DNA of 38,332 bases, taken from contig CAIKBL010000039.1 in NCBI GenBank assembly GCA_903825645.1, forward strand, positions 1-38,332. Direction: 5' to 3'. Position 1 is the first letter of the stretch. Each line of letters opens with the position of its first letter. The stretch comes from an uncultured Pseudomonadota bacterium. Lineage in GTDB: Bacteria > Pseudomonadota > Gammaproteobacteria > Ga0077536. The notes beneath the pieces were generated by a model. That model was not told where the DNA came from, ran no database searches, and saw only the letters and a program-made list of their open reading frames with translations. Of this stretch, positions 24,464 to 32,549 are shown piece after piece. The position numbers and the translations under genes are program-made.

Positions 24464-25374
24464 TCCGCTCGAGCGGGCCGCCGCTGCGCCAGCGCCACCG
24501 GCGCAACCTCATGACGCGCTGGCATATCTACGCGAGCCTCATGCGTTGGGACCGGCCCATCGGCGCGCTTCTGCTACTTTGGCCCGTGCTTTGGTCGCTA
24601 TGGCTCGCGGCAAACGGCAGCCCCGATCCCTTTCTCGTTGGGGTGTTTCTGATCGGGACATTCCTGATGCGTTCTGCCGGTTGCGTCATCAATGATTTTG
24701 CAGATCGTAATTTTGACGGCCTGGTGGCGAGAACACGCGGAAGGCCACTCGCGATGGGTCTGGCGAGTGAAACGGAAGCGCTGGGACTTTTCGTCGGGCT
24801 CCTCGGCTTATCAGCACTCCTTGTGCTGGCGTTGAACCGACTCACCATCTTGTTGTCACTCGCCGCCGTTGTGCTGGCGGTGATCTATCCTTTCATGAAG
24901 CGGTACACCTATTTGCCTCAGGTTTACCTCGGGGCCGCCTTCGGTTGGGCAGTGCCGATGGCCTTCGCCGCCGTGACAGGTCATGTGTCACCCTTAGCGT
25001 GGTTGGTTTTCAGCACCGTGATCCTATGGGTGCTGGTGTATGACACCGAATACGCGATGGTCGATAGAGCGGATGATTTACGTGTAGGCATCAAATCGAC
25101 GGCCATCCTGCTGGCTGACGCCGATCGCGCTGCGATTGCCCTACTGCAGTTAATTTTGCTGATCGATCTCGGCTTGATTGGTCGACAGGCCGCTTTGCAC
25201 TGGCCCTATTACTTCTCACTGGCCAGTTGCGCCGGTTGCTTTACCTACCAGCAGTACCTCATCCGCGAGCGGGTTCCTGAGGCGTGCTTCGCGGCCTTCA
25301 TGAACAACAATTGGTGCGGCTTGCTCATCCAGCTAGGCATCGTGGCCAGTTACTGGGGTTTCCCGGCCGCTTGA
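24460..25374 (+). CDS. ubiA: 4-hydroxybenzoate octaprenyltransferase UbiA
   Basis: Polytopic membrane prenyltransferase of 304 aa in ubiquinone synthesis. The first aspartate-rich motif is NDFADRNFDG (Asn78, Asp82, Asp86) and the second is DTEYAMVDRADD (Asp195, Asp202, Asp206), which together bind Mg-prenyl diphosphate. MRWDRPIGALLLLWPVLWSL is the usual first helix region. The ATG overlaps the recG stop, so it is the last gene of this operon; an internal Met18 (MTRWHIY) is a possible alternative start. The partner chorismate lyase gene ubiC, often adjacent, is not here. The 3' end overlaps that of the convergent Sel1 gene by 25 bases. Confidence 0.95.
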   Translation: MIRSSGPPLRQRHRRNLMTRWHIYASLMRWDRPIGALLLLWPVLWSLWLAANGSPDPFLVGVFLIGTFLMRSAGCVINDFADRNFDGLVARTRGRPLAMGLASETEALGLFVGLLGLSALLVLALNRLTILLSLAAVVLAVIYPFMKRYTYLPQVYLGAAFGWAVPMAFAAVTGHVSPLAWLVFSTVILWVLVYDTEYAMVDRADDLRVGIKSTAILLADADRAAIALLQLILLIDLGLIGRQAALHWPYYFSLASCAGCFTYQQYLIRERVPEACFAAFMNNNWCGLLIQLGIVASYWGFPAA

Positions 25375-26477
25375 TCAGAGCCATCCATTCGCGCTCGGAT
25401 GGCCTCTAACAAGGCGAGACCGTCCGCCTGACCGCTCATCACGGCGTCCCGTGAAAGCGCACTCTCCAGGGCAGCAAGATTACCCGACGCCAAGGGTTGA
25501 TTGAGCTGTCCAGCCGCGTAGTACCAGGCATAAGCCGAGACAAGGTCTTTGGTTAACCCACGCCCTTGCGCATAGAGATAGCCGAGATTGATGGCGGCCT
25601 CCGCATTGCCAAGACGCGCCGCTTTTTCGTACCAGATAACAGCCTGCCCCGGATCTTGGGTCCAGCCCTCCCCCTGATCGTACAGGAGTCCCAGCGTGAA
25701 CGCCGCCTGGACGTAGCCGTGTTTAGCCGCCTGCACATAATAGTGCTCGGCTTTGACGAGATCCCGGTCGACCCCCAAACCCAGACGGTATAGTCCAGCT
25801 AGGTTAAAGTTAGCGCGCGGCTCCCCTTGATCGGCCGCTCGATCGTACCAATCGGCTGCATCCCGGAAAGATCGCGACACCCCCCGCCCCGTCTCAAACA
25901 GCCGGGCATAGCTAAACATAGCGCCCAGATGTCCCCTGAAAGCCGCGCGTTTGAACCATTCGGCGGCGCGTTTGGGATCCCGCGAGGCGTTATTGCCGCG
26001 TAACGTCATCAGGCCGAGGTTATATTGCGCTTCCACGTCTCCGGCCTCTGCAAACTGGCGGTAGCGCGCCGCGGCATCTGCATTCCCCCCCTCGGCTGCG
26101 CGCGCGAACCATTCCCGCGCACGCGCGTCATCTCGAGGCGTTCCAAGTCCCTTGAGATACAGCAGGCCAAGCTCATATTGCGCGCGCGCATATCCCGACT
26201 CCGCACTTCGGCTATACCACTCAAGCGCTTGGGCGACATCGGCACTGACGCCTTCGCCATGCGCGTACATGAGACCCAACGCGTATTGCGCACGCGCGTC
26301 ATTCAGGTTCGCTGCTTGCGTGAAAACGGCAAGTGCTGTCGGGTAATCCGCTCGTTTATAGGCCGTCACCCCTTGCGCGAAATCGGCTGCACACACTGGA
26401 TTAGCGAAAAACAGCAGAAGACTCCAGACGAGGCGACGCGCCGCGTCGATTACGAGCCGGAAAGACAGATGCTTCAT
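25350..26477 (-). CDS. Secreted Sel1-repeat (SLR) protein
   Basis: A 375-aa protein with an N-terminal signal peptide (SLLLFFANPVCAAD; cleavage likely after CAA near residue 31) and about seven Sel1-like repeats of roughly 36 residues, each with an A-x-x-x-LG-x-x-Y-x-x-G-x-G pattern, such as ARAQYALGLMYAHGEGV and VQAAFTLGLLYDQGEG. SLR proteins are periplasmic or outer-membrane-associated adaptors in protein-protein interaction. One repeat is degenerate (NADAAARYRQFAEAGD). The start at 26477 places the signal peptide at the N-terminus; the open frame extends to 26657 without it. The gene is convergent and overlapping with ubiA, and divergent from the CoA-transferase gene. The binding partner is unknown. 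Confidence 0.88.
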   Translation of the reverse strand: MKHLSFRLVIDAARRLVWSLLLFFANPVCAADFAQGVTAYKRADYPTALAVFTQAANLNDARAQYALGLMYAHGEGVSADVAQALEWYSRSAESGYARAQYELGLLYLKGLGTPRDDARAREWFARAAEGGNADAAARYRQFAEAGDVEAQYNLGLMTLRGNNASRDPKRAAEWFKRAAFRGHLGAMFSYARLFETGRGVSRSFRDAADWYDRAADQGEPRANFNLAGLYRLGLGVDRDLVKAEHYYVQAAKHGYVQAAFTLGLLYDQGEGWTQDPGQAVIWYEKAARLGNAEAAINLGYLYAQGRGLTKDLVSAYAWYYAAGQLNQPLASGNLAALESALSRDAVMSGQADGLALLEAIRARMDGSDQAAGKPQ

Positions 26478-26636
26478 CGAACGGATAGCGGCCAGAGTCG
26501 CAAAATCTTCGCTACAACGCTCGCCCCTCACCAACGTGGTCGCGCGCGCACCCCATATTGGCGTCCTTGCCGCTGCTGGATTCCGCGCCGTTCCACCCGC
26601 AGAATAATGCCCCCGACACCCAAGAGAGTAACCGTC

Positions 26637-27848
26637 ATGGAATCCGCGAAGCCCCATCCCCGCCCGCTCGACGGCTTACGTGTCATCGAAGCGGGACAAC
26701 TCCTCGCGGGCCCCTTTGCCGCTACCCTGCTGGGATACTACGGCGCGGAAGTCATCAAAGTGGAACCCCCTGACGAGGGCGATCCAATCCGTCGCTGGCG
26801 GGTGGTTCAGGAAGGAACATCTCTGTGGTGGTACAGCCTCGCACGCAATAAAAAATGCGTGACACTCGATCTCCGGCAGCCCGAAGGGCGTTCGATCATG
26901 CGAGATCTGGTTAATAAGTCCGATATTTTTGTGGAAAACTTCCGACCAGGGACCATGGAAAAGTGGGCGCTTGGGCCGGAGGATTTCAAAGCCAGCAATC
27001 CGGGACTTATTTACACGCGGATTTCCGGTTACGGTCAGACCGGTCCTTACGCGCCACGTCCTGGATTCGCTTCCGTGTGCGAGGGCTTTGGCGGATTTCG
27101 GTATGTCAACGGTTTTCCGGGCGAACCGTCCGTCAGACCCAACCTGAGTATTGGGGATACGCTGGCGGGTATTCATGCCGCGCTCGGCATCTTGCTTGCC
27201 TATATCGGACGCGACCGGATTACTAAGGGTGTCGGCCAGGTCGTCGATGTGGCGATCTTCGAGTCGATTTACAACCTGATGGAAGCCGTCGTCCCCGAGT
27301 ACGACGGTGCCGGGGTGGTCCGCGAAGCCTCAGGATCCACCCTGACCGGCATCGTGCCGTCGAACACCTACCCGACGCAGGATGGAAAGACCATTATCAT
27401 TGGGGCTAATACCAATTCTATGTTTCAGCGCCTGTGCGAGCTGATGGGGGACGCTTCCATGGCGCAGGATCCACGGTACAAGGAAAACACGGCTCGCGTT
27501 GAGCATCAGGCAGAGCTCGACGGCATGATTGGCCGCTGGACCGCCACCCTGAGTCAGACCGAGGTGCTTGCGCGCCTTGAAGCCGCCGGCGTCGCCGCCG
27601 GCCCCATCTATAGCGTGGAAGACATGATGATCGATCCGCAGTATCAGGCACGGGGCTTATTCGAAGAAGTACAGATCCCCTCAGGGACCCTCAAGATTCC
27701 AGCCATCATCCCGCGCTTGGCAGATACCCCTGGCCGGACTGATTGGCCGGGCGCCATGCTCGGGGCCCACAACGACGAAATCTATGCCGGCATGCTGGAG
27801 ATGAGTCCAAGCGAGATCGAAGCCCTGAAAAGCCGCGGGATTATCTGA
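26637..27848 (+). CDS. CaiB/BaiF (class III) CoA-transferase family protein
   Basis: Class III CoA-transferase of 403 aa, the usual size. The N-terminus LDGLRVIEAGQLLAGPFAAT, then LLGYYGAEVIKVEPPDEGD, binds CoA. FVENFRPGTMEKWALG and RISGYGQTGPYAPRPGFASV are family blocks. The catalytic aspartate is Asp174 in SIGDTLAGIHAALG, and the C-terminal helical part begins after SNTYPTQDGKTIIIG. These enzymes move CoA between carboxylic acids through an aspartyl-CoA thioester, or act as racemases. The substrate is not predictable. The frame is open far upstream on the opposite side of the Sel1 gene, but homology starts at this ATG, which has AGAGAG ahead of it. It may serve the acyl-CoA metabolism seen at the left of the window. 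Confidence 0.92.
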   Translation: MESAKPHPRPLDGLRVIEAGQLLAGPFAATLLGYYGAEVIKVEPPDEGDPIRRWRVVQEGTSLWWYSLARNKKCVTLDLRQPEGRSIMRDLVNKSDIFVENFRPGTMEKWALGPEDFKASNPGLIYTRISGYGQTGPYAPRPGFASVCEGFGGFRYVNGFPGEPSVRPNLSIGDTLAGIHAALGILLAYIGRDRITKGVGQVVDVAIFESIYNLMEAVVPEYDGAGVVREASGSTLTGIVPSNTYPTQDGKTIIIGANTNSMFQRLCELMGDASMAQDPRYKENTARVEHQAELDGMIGRWTATLSQTEVLARLEAAGVAAGPIYSVEDMMIDPQYQARGLFEEVQIPSGTLKIPAIIPRLADTPGRTDWPGAMLGAHNDEIYAGMLEMSPSEIEALKSRGII

Positions 27849-27850
27849 TT

Positions 27851-28408
27851 TTATTCACCGGATCGGGAACGGTCGTGCGCTGATACGGAAGCACGCTCCG
27901 CTCCCGGCATGAGTTCTTCCAGCTCACCTAGCTCGCGGGCGACGGCCAGGCCAATTTCGGTCAACTCATGCTGCGCTTGCCCAACGTCATCCAACTTCTC
28001 CTGGAACTCGCGCAGGACCTGCTGAAGCGCTTGTTTTTTGGTGGACATCTGTGTCGCCGTGGCGAGCAGGTGTGCATAGCGACTCCGCAGTCTTTTTTCC
28101 CGCGCTACAAAGGCATCCTGATACCGCACACGGATGCGCTCGGCACTGTGCCGAAGTTGTGCCTCGGCACGCGCCTGTAGAAGCTGCGCCTGCCGATGTA
28201 ACTGCAGATCTGCACGCTTTCGCTCGGCTGTCCGCATTTCTTCGAGAAAACGCCGCAGGCGCCCCCCGAGCTCCCGGGAAAGTCGCGCAAAGGTTTCGTT
28301 CAGTGCCTCGTCAGCACCGAAGAACACGCCATCAGGTGCCATCGCCGAACACGGCGCCTGTGCCGCATCTTCACCAACATTAGGCGTGGCGTCCTCATTC
28401 CTATCCAT
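27851..28408 (-). CDS. Hypothetical coiled-coil protein
   Basis: A 185-aa protein with no signal peptide. Residues 1-30 look disordered; residues about 35-165 are a long charged helix (Arg, Glu, Gln, Ala and Leu rich) with heptad-like spacing, predicted as coiled coil; the last 20 residues are Ser/Arg-rich. The second of two adjacent ATGs, at 28408, best fits the GAGGGAG ribosome site. Residues 58-100 align without gaps to residues 416-458 of the cNMP/rhodanese protein at 35872-37455 (14 of 43 identical by hand). A scaffold role is possible, but no function can be given. Its end is 2 bases from the convergent CoA-transferase stop. Confidence 0.68.
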   Translation of the reverse strand: MDRNEDATPNVGEDAAQAPCSAMAPDGVFFGADEALNETFARLSRELGGRLRRFLEEMRTAERKRADLQLHRQAQLLQARAEAQLRHSAERIRVRYQDAFVAREKRLRSRYAHLLATATQMSTKKQALQQVLREFQEKLDDVGQAQHELTEIGLAVARELGELEELMPGAERASVSAHDRSRSGE

Positions 28409-28669
28409 CATCGTCTCCCTCTTGGATGACTTAATCCGCCCAATCGTCCCTTTGCCCAACTAAAGCGGGTTGCGATTGTATCGCGCAACGCAGGTTCCAA
28501 CTTGCCTCGAGGATTGTCTATCCGTGGGCCGGATGTCGCTGCGCGCCGGAAACCGACGGGACAGTATCACATGCCCCACGGCGTCTGCCGGTGGCGGGCA
28601 GTAGGCTCATTTTCCTATGATAGCGAACCGCCGGTCCGACGCCGGCCCCCTAGCCATTGAGGTTTTCGC

Positions 28670-29248
28670 ATGTCCCAGCATCCTTACGTCACCGCACTTG
28701 ATATTCCACAGCCCTCCCGCGCCGAATTGCCGGAAGACATGCAGAAATATTTTGCCAAGTGCGATCAAAAGCTCGGCATGTTGCCCAACGTCCTCGCTGC
28801 CTACAGCCATAATGTTGATCAACTCCGAACTTTCTCCCATTTCTATAACACGCTCATGTTCGGCGAATCCGGCTTGTCGAAGCTTGAACGCGAAATGATC
28901 GCCGTTGCCGTTTCCTCAACCAACCAGTGCTTCTATTGTCAGGTCGCCCATGGCGCTAGCGTGCGCGAGTACTCTGGCGATCCGAAACTCGGGGAATTAA
29001 TGGTGATGAATTATCGTGCCGCCGATCTCTCGCCCCGTCAGCGCGCGATGCTCGACTTTGCGGCCAAGATGACCACCGCGAGTTATAGCATCGGTGAGCC
29101 TGACCGGCAGGCATTGCGTGACGCTGGTTTTAGCGATCGAGATATTTGGGATATCGCCAACGTCGCTGGTTTCTACAACATGACCAACCGTGTGGCAAGT
29201 GCGGTGAATATGCAGCCAAACCCCGAATATCACAGCCTGCACAGGTAA
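28670..29248 (+). CDS. Peroxidase-related CMD/AhpD-like protein
   Basis: A 192-aa protein of the 'uncharacterised peroxidase-related' branch of the carboxymuconolactone decarboxylase superfamily. The redox motif is Cys87-Phe-Tyr-Cys90 with His94 (TNQCFYCQVAHGAS), preceded by LSKLEREMIAVAVSS, and followed by the branch-specific LSPRQRAMLDFAAKM and FYNMTNRVASAVNMQPNPEY. It probably acts in thiol-dependent peroxide or radical detoxification; no direct partner such as AhpC is nearby. Possible -10 TATGAT is at 28616-28621. It is followed after 7 bases by dacB on the same strand. It is the second CMD-family gene in the window, distinct in length and sequence from that at 8033. Confidence 0.88.
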   Translation: MSQHPYVTALDIPQPSRAELPEDMQKYFAKCDQKLGMLPNVLAAYSHNVDQLRTFSHFYNTLMFGESGLSKLEREMIAVAVSSTNQCFYCQVAHGASVREYSGDPKLGELMVMNYRAADLSPRQRAMLDFAAKMTTASYSIGEPDRQALRDAGFSDRDIWDIANVAGFYNMTNRVASAVNMQPNPEYHSLHR

Positions 29249-29255
29249 GTTGTCC

Positions 29256-30701
29256 ATGCCCGAGAAGGCACGGCAGACGGCCATGAGCCGCGTGGGCCGT
29301 GCGTTGGTAAGGCTCTGTGTCATAGGGCTCCTCGCGCGCCCCTGTGTCGCCGCCGATCCACTTGGGCCGCTCGCCGATACGGCACGACTTCATGGGGTCG
29401 CGCCGACGGCAGTCAGTGCGCTGGTTTGGGCCGTCGACGATGCTAAGCCAGTACTGTCGGTCAATCCTGCCGTCCCGCGAAATCCGGCCTCCACACTCAA
29501 GCTCCTGACGACCTTTGTCGCCCTAGATAGCCTCGGACCGACGCATACTTGGCGCACCGAGGTTTACGCGCTCGGTCCAGTACGAGATGGCGTTCTTGAG
29601 GGGGATCTGCTCCTGAAAGGATACGGAGATCCATACCTTGTCGAGGAAAATTTCTGGAAAATGCTGGGCGCCTTGCGCCGCACCGGGATCCGAAAAATCA
29701 CCGGGGATTTAATCATCGACGACAGCTACTTCGCCCCCGTGGCGCGTCAACACGACGCTTTCGATGGCCAAGTATTCCGGATCTATAATGCAGCGCCAAA
29801 CGCCATGATGGTCAATTTTGGGGCAACGACCTTCACCTTCGTCCCACAGCCGCCGGGGCAATCGGTCACCGTCCATGTCGAGCCGGCGCTCCCGAATCTC
29901 AGAGTTTCAAACAACCTCAAGAGTGCATCCGGACCCTGTCGGGAACTGGCAGAGACTGTCGACCTTGAAGTTCCGGCTGCGACAAGTGGACCCGAAGTCA
30001 TTTTGAGCGGACATTACCAGGCTCGCTGCGGAGAGCAAACGCTGCGCCGTACAGTCATGTCGCCGACGGACTATACCTATGGCCTGTTCTTGCAGTTATG
30101 GGGGCAATGGGGTGGCAGCCTGAACGGTCACGTCCGCAACGGCATCAAACCCACCCAGATGACGCCGTGGCTCATATGGGATTCACCGCCGCTTGCCGAG
30201 TTGATCCGTCCATTAAACAAGTGGAGCAACAATCTGATGGCTGATGCACTCTATTACGCGCTTGCCGGCGTCCAGTCCGAACCGCCGTTGCAAGGCAGCG
30301 ACGGCGCGATCGCCATCAAGCGCTACCTGGCGACGCACGGCATCCTCGCACCAGAGTTGATTCTTGAAAACGGCTCGGGACTTTCGCGGACGACCCGCAT
30401 CAGTGCCGAGACCCTTCATCGCGTGCTGAGTTACGCCTATCAGAGCCGGTATATGCCGGAATATCTCGCTTCGCTATCGATTCCTGGCGTCGATGGCACC
30501 CTGCGCGGTCGCCTGACGCAAGGGCCCGAAGTCGGCTGGATGCACATGAAAACAGGCCATCTGGATGACGTGGCCGCGCTCGCCGGGTACGTGCATGCGC
30601 ACAACGGCAAGACCTATGTTGCCGTGCTGCTGATTAACGGCGAAATTGGAGGGACCAATGCGCTTTTTGACACTTTCCTGCAGTGGACATATCGTCAGTA
30701 A
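29256..30701 (+). CDS. dacB: D-alanyl-D-alanine carboxypeptidase/endopeptidase (PBP4, DacB)
   Basis: Serine peptidase family S13 enzyme of 481 aa that trims and cleaves peptidoglycan cross-links in the periplasm. The catalytic motif is STLK with Ser79 and Lys82 (RNPASTLKLLTTF), the second motif is SNN in KWSNNLMADALYY, and the third is KTG in HMKTGHLDDVAALAGY. GDLLLKGYGDPYL and DLIIDDSYF are typical of the S13 insertion domain. A signal peptide is present (ALVRLCVIGLLARPCVAAD). ATG 29256 has AGGTAAG ahead; ATG 29283 (MSRVGRAL) is an alternative giving a more standard signal peptide. It is close behind the CMD gene and convergent with the PatB-type gene. Confidence 0.93.
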   Translation: MPEKARQTAMSRVGRALVRLCVIGLLARPCVAADPLGPLADTARLHGVAPTAVSALVWAVDDAKPVLSVNPAVPRNPASTLKLLTTFVALDSLGPTHTWRTEVYALGPVRDGVLEGDLLLKGYGDPYLVEENFWKMLGALRRTGIRKITGDLIIDDSYFAPVARQHDAFDGQVFRIYNAAPNAMMVNFGATTFTFVPQPPGQSVTVHVEPALPNLRVSNNLKSASGPCRELAETVDLEVPAATSGPEVILSGHYQARCGEQTLRRTVMSPTDYTYGLFLQLWGQWGGSLNGHVRNGIKPTQMTPWLIWDSPPLAELIRPLNKWSNNLMADALYYALAGVQSEPPLQGSDGAIAIKRYLATHGILAPELILENGSGLSRTTRISAETLHRVLSYAYQSRYMPEYLASLSIPGVDGTLRGRLTQGPEVGWMHMKTGHLDDVAALAGYVHAHNGKTYVAVLLINGEIGGTNALFDTFLQWTYRQ

Positions 30702-30745
30702 ACAGACTACCCAGTCAACACGCGAACCCGGCATTTTGCACAGCA

Positions 30746-31918
30746 CTATCCGGACATGCCACCGTGCCGCCGTAGCGCCTCGTCCATCCGGCCAAGAATT
30801 TCTTCTAGCACCGCCGGCGTCGTGGCGAAGTTGAGTCGAACAAAGCCGACACCCGCGCTCCCAAAGGTGGGGCCCTCGCTGAGCGCGACCCGTGCGTGCC
30901 GCAGAAAAAAAGCCTGCGCTTCGCGATCCAGTTTGAGCGCCCGGCAGTCTAGCCATGCCAGATAGGTGGCTTCGGGCGGCACGTGTCCCACCTGAGGCCA
31001 ATGTGCCGCAATAAAAGCCGCAACTCGATCCCGGTTAACCCGCAGTCTCGCACAGGTATGCTCGAGCCAAGGTTCGCCTTCAGTCCATGCCGCATGGGCG
31101 GCGGCCATCCCCAACGCGCTCCGGCCGCCGCGCACATGCGCCGGCAGGGCGGAAAACCGGTGGCTGAGCGGCTCGCTGCCGAACACCGCAACCGCGAGAC
31201 AAAGGCCAGCGATATTGAAAGGTTTGCTCGGCGAAGTCAGGGTCAGGGTGCGCTTGCTGATGTCAGCGCCGAGGCTCGCAAAGGGGATATGCCGACGCCC
31301 ATCCAGCATCAGATCCGCGTGAATCTCGTCGGAAATGACGAGCAAATCATGGCGTCGCACGAATTCGGCTAACCCCTCCAATTCCGATCGGGTATAAGCG
31401 CGCCCAGTCGGATTATGCGGATGGCAAAGCAGGAACACACGGGTACGTGCATCCACCGCACGCTCCAACAGGTCGAAATCGATCGTATAGCCGGTTGGAG
31501 ACTGGGTAAGCGGGCAAATATCTGCGCGTCTTCCCGTCTCTCGAACGGCCTGCAGAAACGGGGGGTAGATGGGCGTTTGGATGACAATCCCGTCACCTGG
31601 CTCGCTCAACGTCAGCAAGGCGAGATAAATGGTCTGGACGACATCGCTGAAAAAATCGACCTGAGCGGGCGCCACCGTCCAGCCATATCGTGCAACCATC
31701 CGTGCGCAAAACACATCGATAAGACCACTTTTTTCATAGCCGAGTGGATAGCCCAGATCACCACGGTCCAACGCTGCCTCGATCGCAGCACGGATCACCG
31801 GGGCCACCGGAAAATCCATGTCGGCTATCCACGCCGGCAACACATCCGGGCCGTACGCCTGCCACTTGATGCTGGTGCGTCGACGGAGTTCGGCGAGAGT
31901 GGGAGATCGCTCGGTCAT
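30746..31918 (-). CDS. patB: MalY/PatB-type PLP-dependent aminotransferase (C-S beta-lyase)
   Basis: Fold-type I PLP enzyme of 390 aa. MalY/PatB hallmarks are KWQAYGPDVLPAWIADMDFP at the start and GYPLGYEKSGLIDVF, in place of generic aminotransferase sequence. HPHNPTGRAYTRSEL (about 166-180), SDEIHADLM (Asp197) and the PLP lysine Lys232 in SPSKPFNIAGL are present. Members cleave cystathionine and related thioethers to pyruvate, ammonia and a thiol; MalY also represses the maltose system in E. coli. Substrate preference cannot be read here. It stands alone on the minus strand, convergent with dacB. CATAAT at 31948-31953 is a possible -10. Confidence 0.9.
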   Translation of the reverse strand: MTERSPTLAELRRRTSIKWQAYGPDVLPAWIADMDFPVAPVIRAAIEAALDRGDLGYPLGYEKSGLIDVFCARMVARYGWTVAPAQVDFFSDVVQTIYLALLTLSEPGDGIVIQTPIYPPFLQAVRETGRRADICPLTQSPTGYTIDFDLLERAVDARTRVFLLCHPHNPTGRAYTRSELEGLAEFVRRHDLLVISDEIHADLMLDGRRHIPFASLGADISKRTLTLTSPSKPFNIAGLCLAVAVFGSEPLSHRFSALPAHVRGGRSALGMAAAHAAWTEGEPWLEHTCARLRVNRDRVAAFIAAHWPQVGHVPPEATYLAWLDCRALKLDREAQAFFLRHARVALSEGPTFGSAGVGFVRLNFATTPAVLEEILGRMDEALRRHGGMSG

Positions 31919-32082
31919 GACAATACTCGACAGAAAGCTAGCACCAGATTATGAAAGATTGCGCGCCTGAGCGGTACGGATACCGGCGTCCAAAGCGCCT
32001 AGCGGATTGGCACGAAGCGACGCCATCCAACGCGTGTCCCAAAGAGACCCCGCTGCTAGATTTTTTTAACCCAGCAAACCGA

Positions 32083-32088
32083 TTGACG
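32083..32088 (+). promoter_or_regulatory. Possible -35 element upstream of the Rap1a-like gene
   Basis: TTGACG follows an AT-rich run (ATTTTTTTAA at 32060-32069) that could act as an UP element. The hexamer at 17-base spacing, GAGACT, matches the -10 consensus at only three positions, so the promoter would be weak or not of this type. The rest of the 262-base gap between the PatB-type and Rap1a-like genes shows nothing else I can support. Confidence 0.25.
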
Positions 32089-32180
32089 TCCGGCCGTTAA
32101 CCACCGAGACTGCGCGGCCACCGTAGCCCGACAGCCCCACGCGACAATCAGTCATGCCGGTCAGATCCGGCTTGGAAGCC

Positions 32181-32519
32181 ATGCTAAAACGTTCAGTCTT
32201 GCTCGCACTTGGTCTCACGGCGAGCCATGTTGCCCTCGCTAATTTTCTAGACGGGAATGAACTGCGCGCCCGTTGCGAATCAAAACGCGCAGACCAGGTC
32301 AATACCTGTCTTGGCTTTCTCACCGGCGTTTCGGACGCCGAAGCGGCGGCCCCATCCTGGAAACGACAAAAATCGCTGTTCTGCGTACCGCGCGGGGTCA
32401 GCTCCAGCCAGCTACGTCGCATAGTCATGGACTATTTCACCGCACACCCGGAGGAAGAGGATCTGAACGCGGCCATCGTGGTGGGCAACGCTTTTCTGGA
32501 ACAGTTTCCCTGCGATTAG
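32181..32519 (+). CDS. Rap1a/Tai-like small secreted protein
   Basis: A 112-aa protein with a signal peptide (MLKRSVLLALGLTASHVALA, cleavage after residue 20) and a mature domain with four cysteines (Cys32, Cys43, Cys68, Cys111), which could form two disulfides. The pattern NELRARCES...VNTCLGFLTGV...FCVPRGVSSSQLRRIVMDYF...AAIVVGNAFLEQFPC fits the Rap1a/Tai domain, known from Serratia type VI secretion immunity proteins but also widespread as stand-alone periplasmic proteins. No effector or type VI genes are adjacent, so an immunity role is not supported here. The start at 32181 is chosen for the signal peptide; a GGAAG lies 2 bases ahead of it, closer than usual. Confidence 0.8.
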   Translation: MLKRSVLLALGLTASHVALANFLDGNELRARCESKRADQVNTCLGFLTGVSDAEAAAPSWKRQKSLFCVPRGVSSSQLRRIVMDYFTAHPEEEDLNAAIVVGNAFLEQFPCD

Positions 32520-32549
32520 GGCAGGGAAACTTTGATGATAGAAACGCCG

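Noticed and set aside
26025-26636. Long open frame upstream of the CoA-transferase giving a 607-aa protein
   Set aside because: It is antisense to the Sel1 gene, the sequence is Arg/Cys-rich without homology, and the conserved CoA-transferase N-terminus starts at 26637 with a ribosome site.
32060-32069. T-rich run as an intrinsic terminator
   Set aside because: No stable GC-rich stem precedes it on the plus strand, and no plus-strand gene ends shortly before it.
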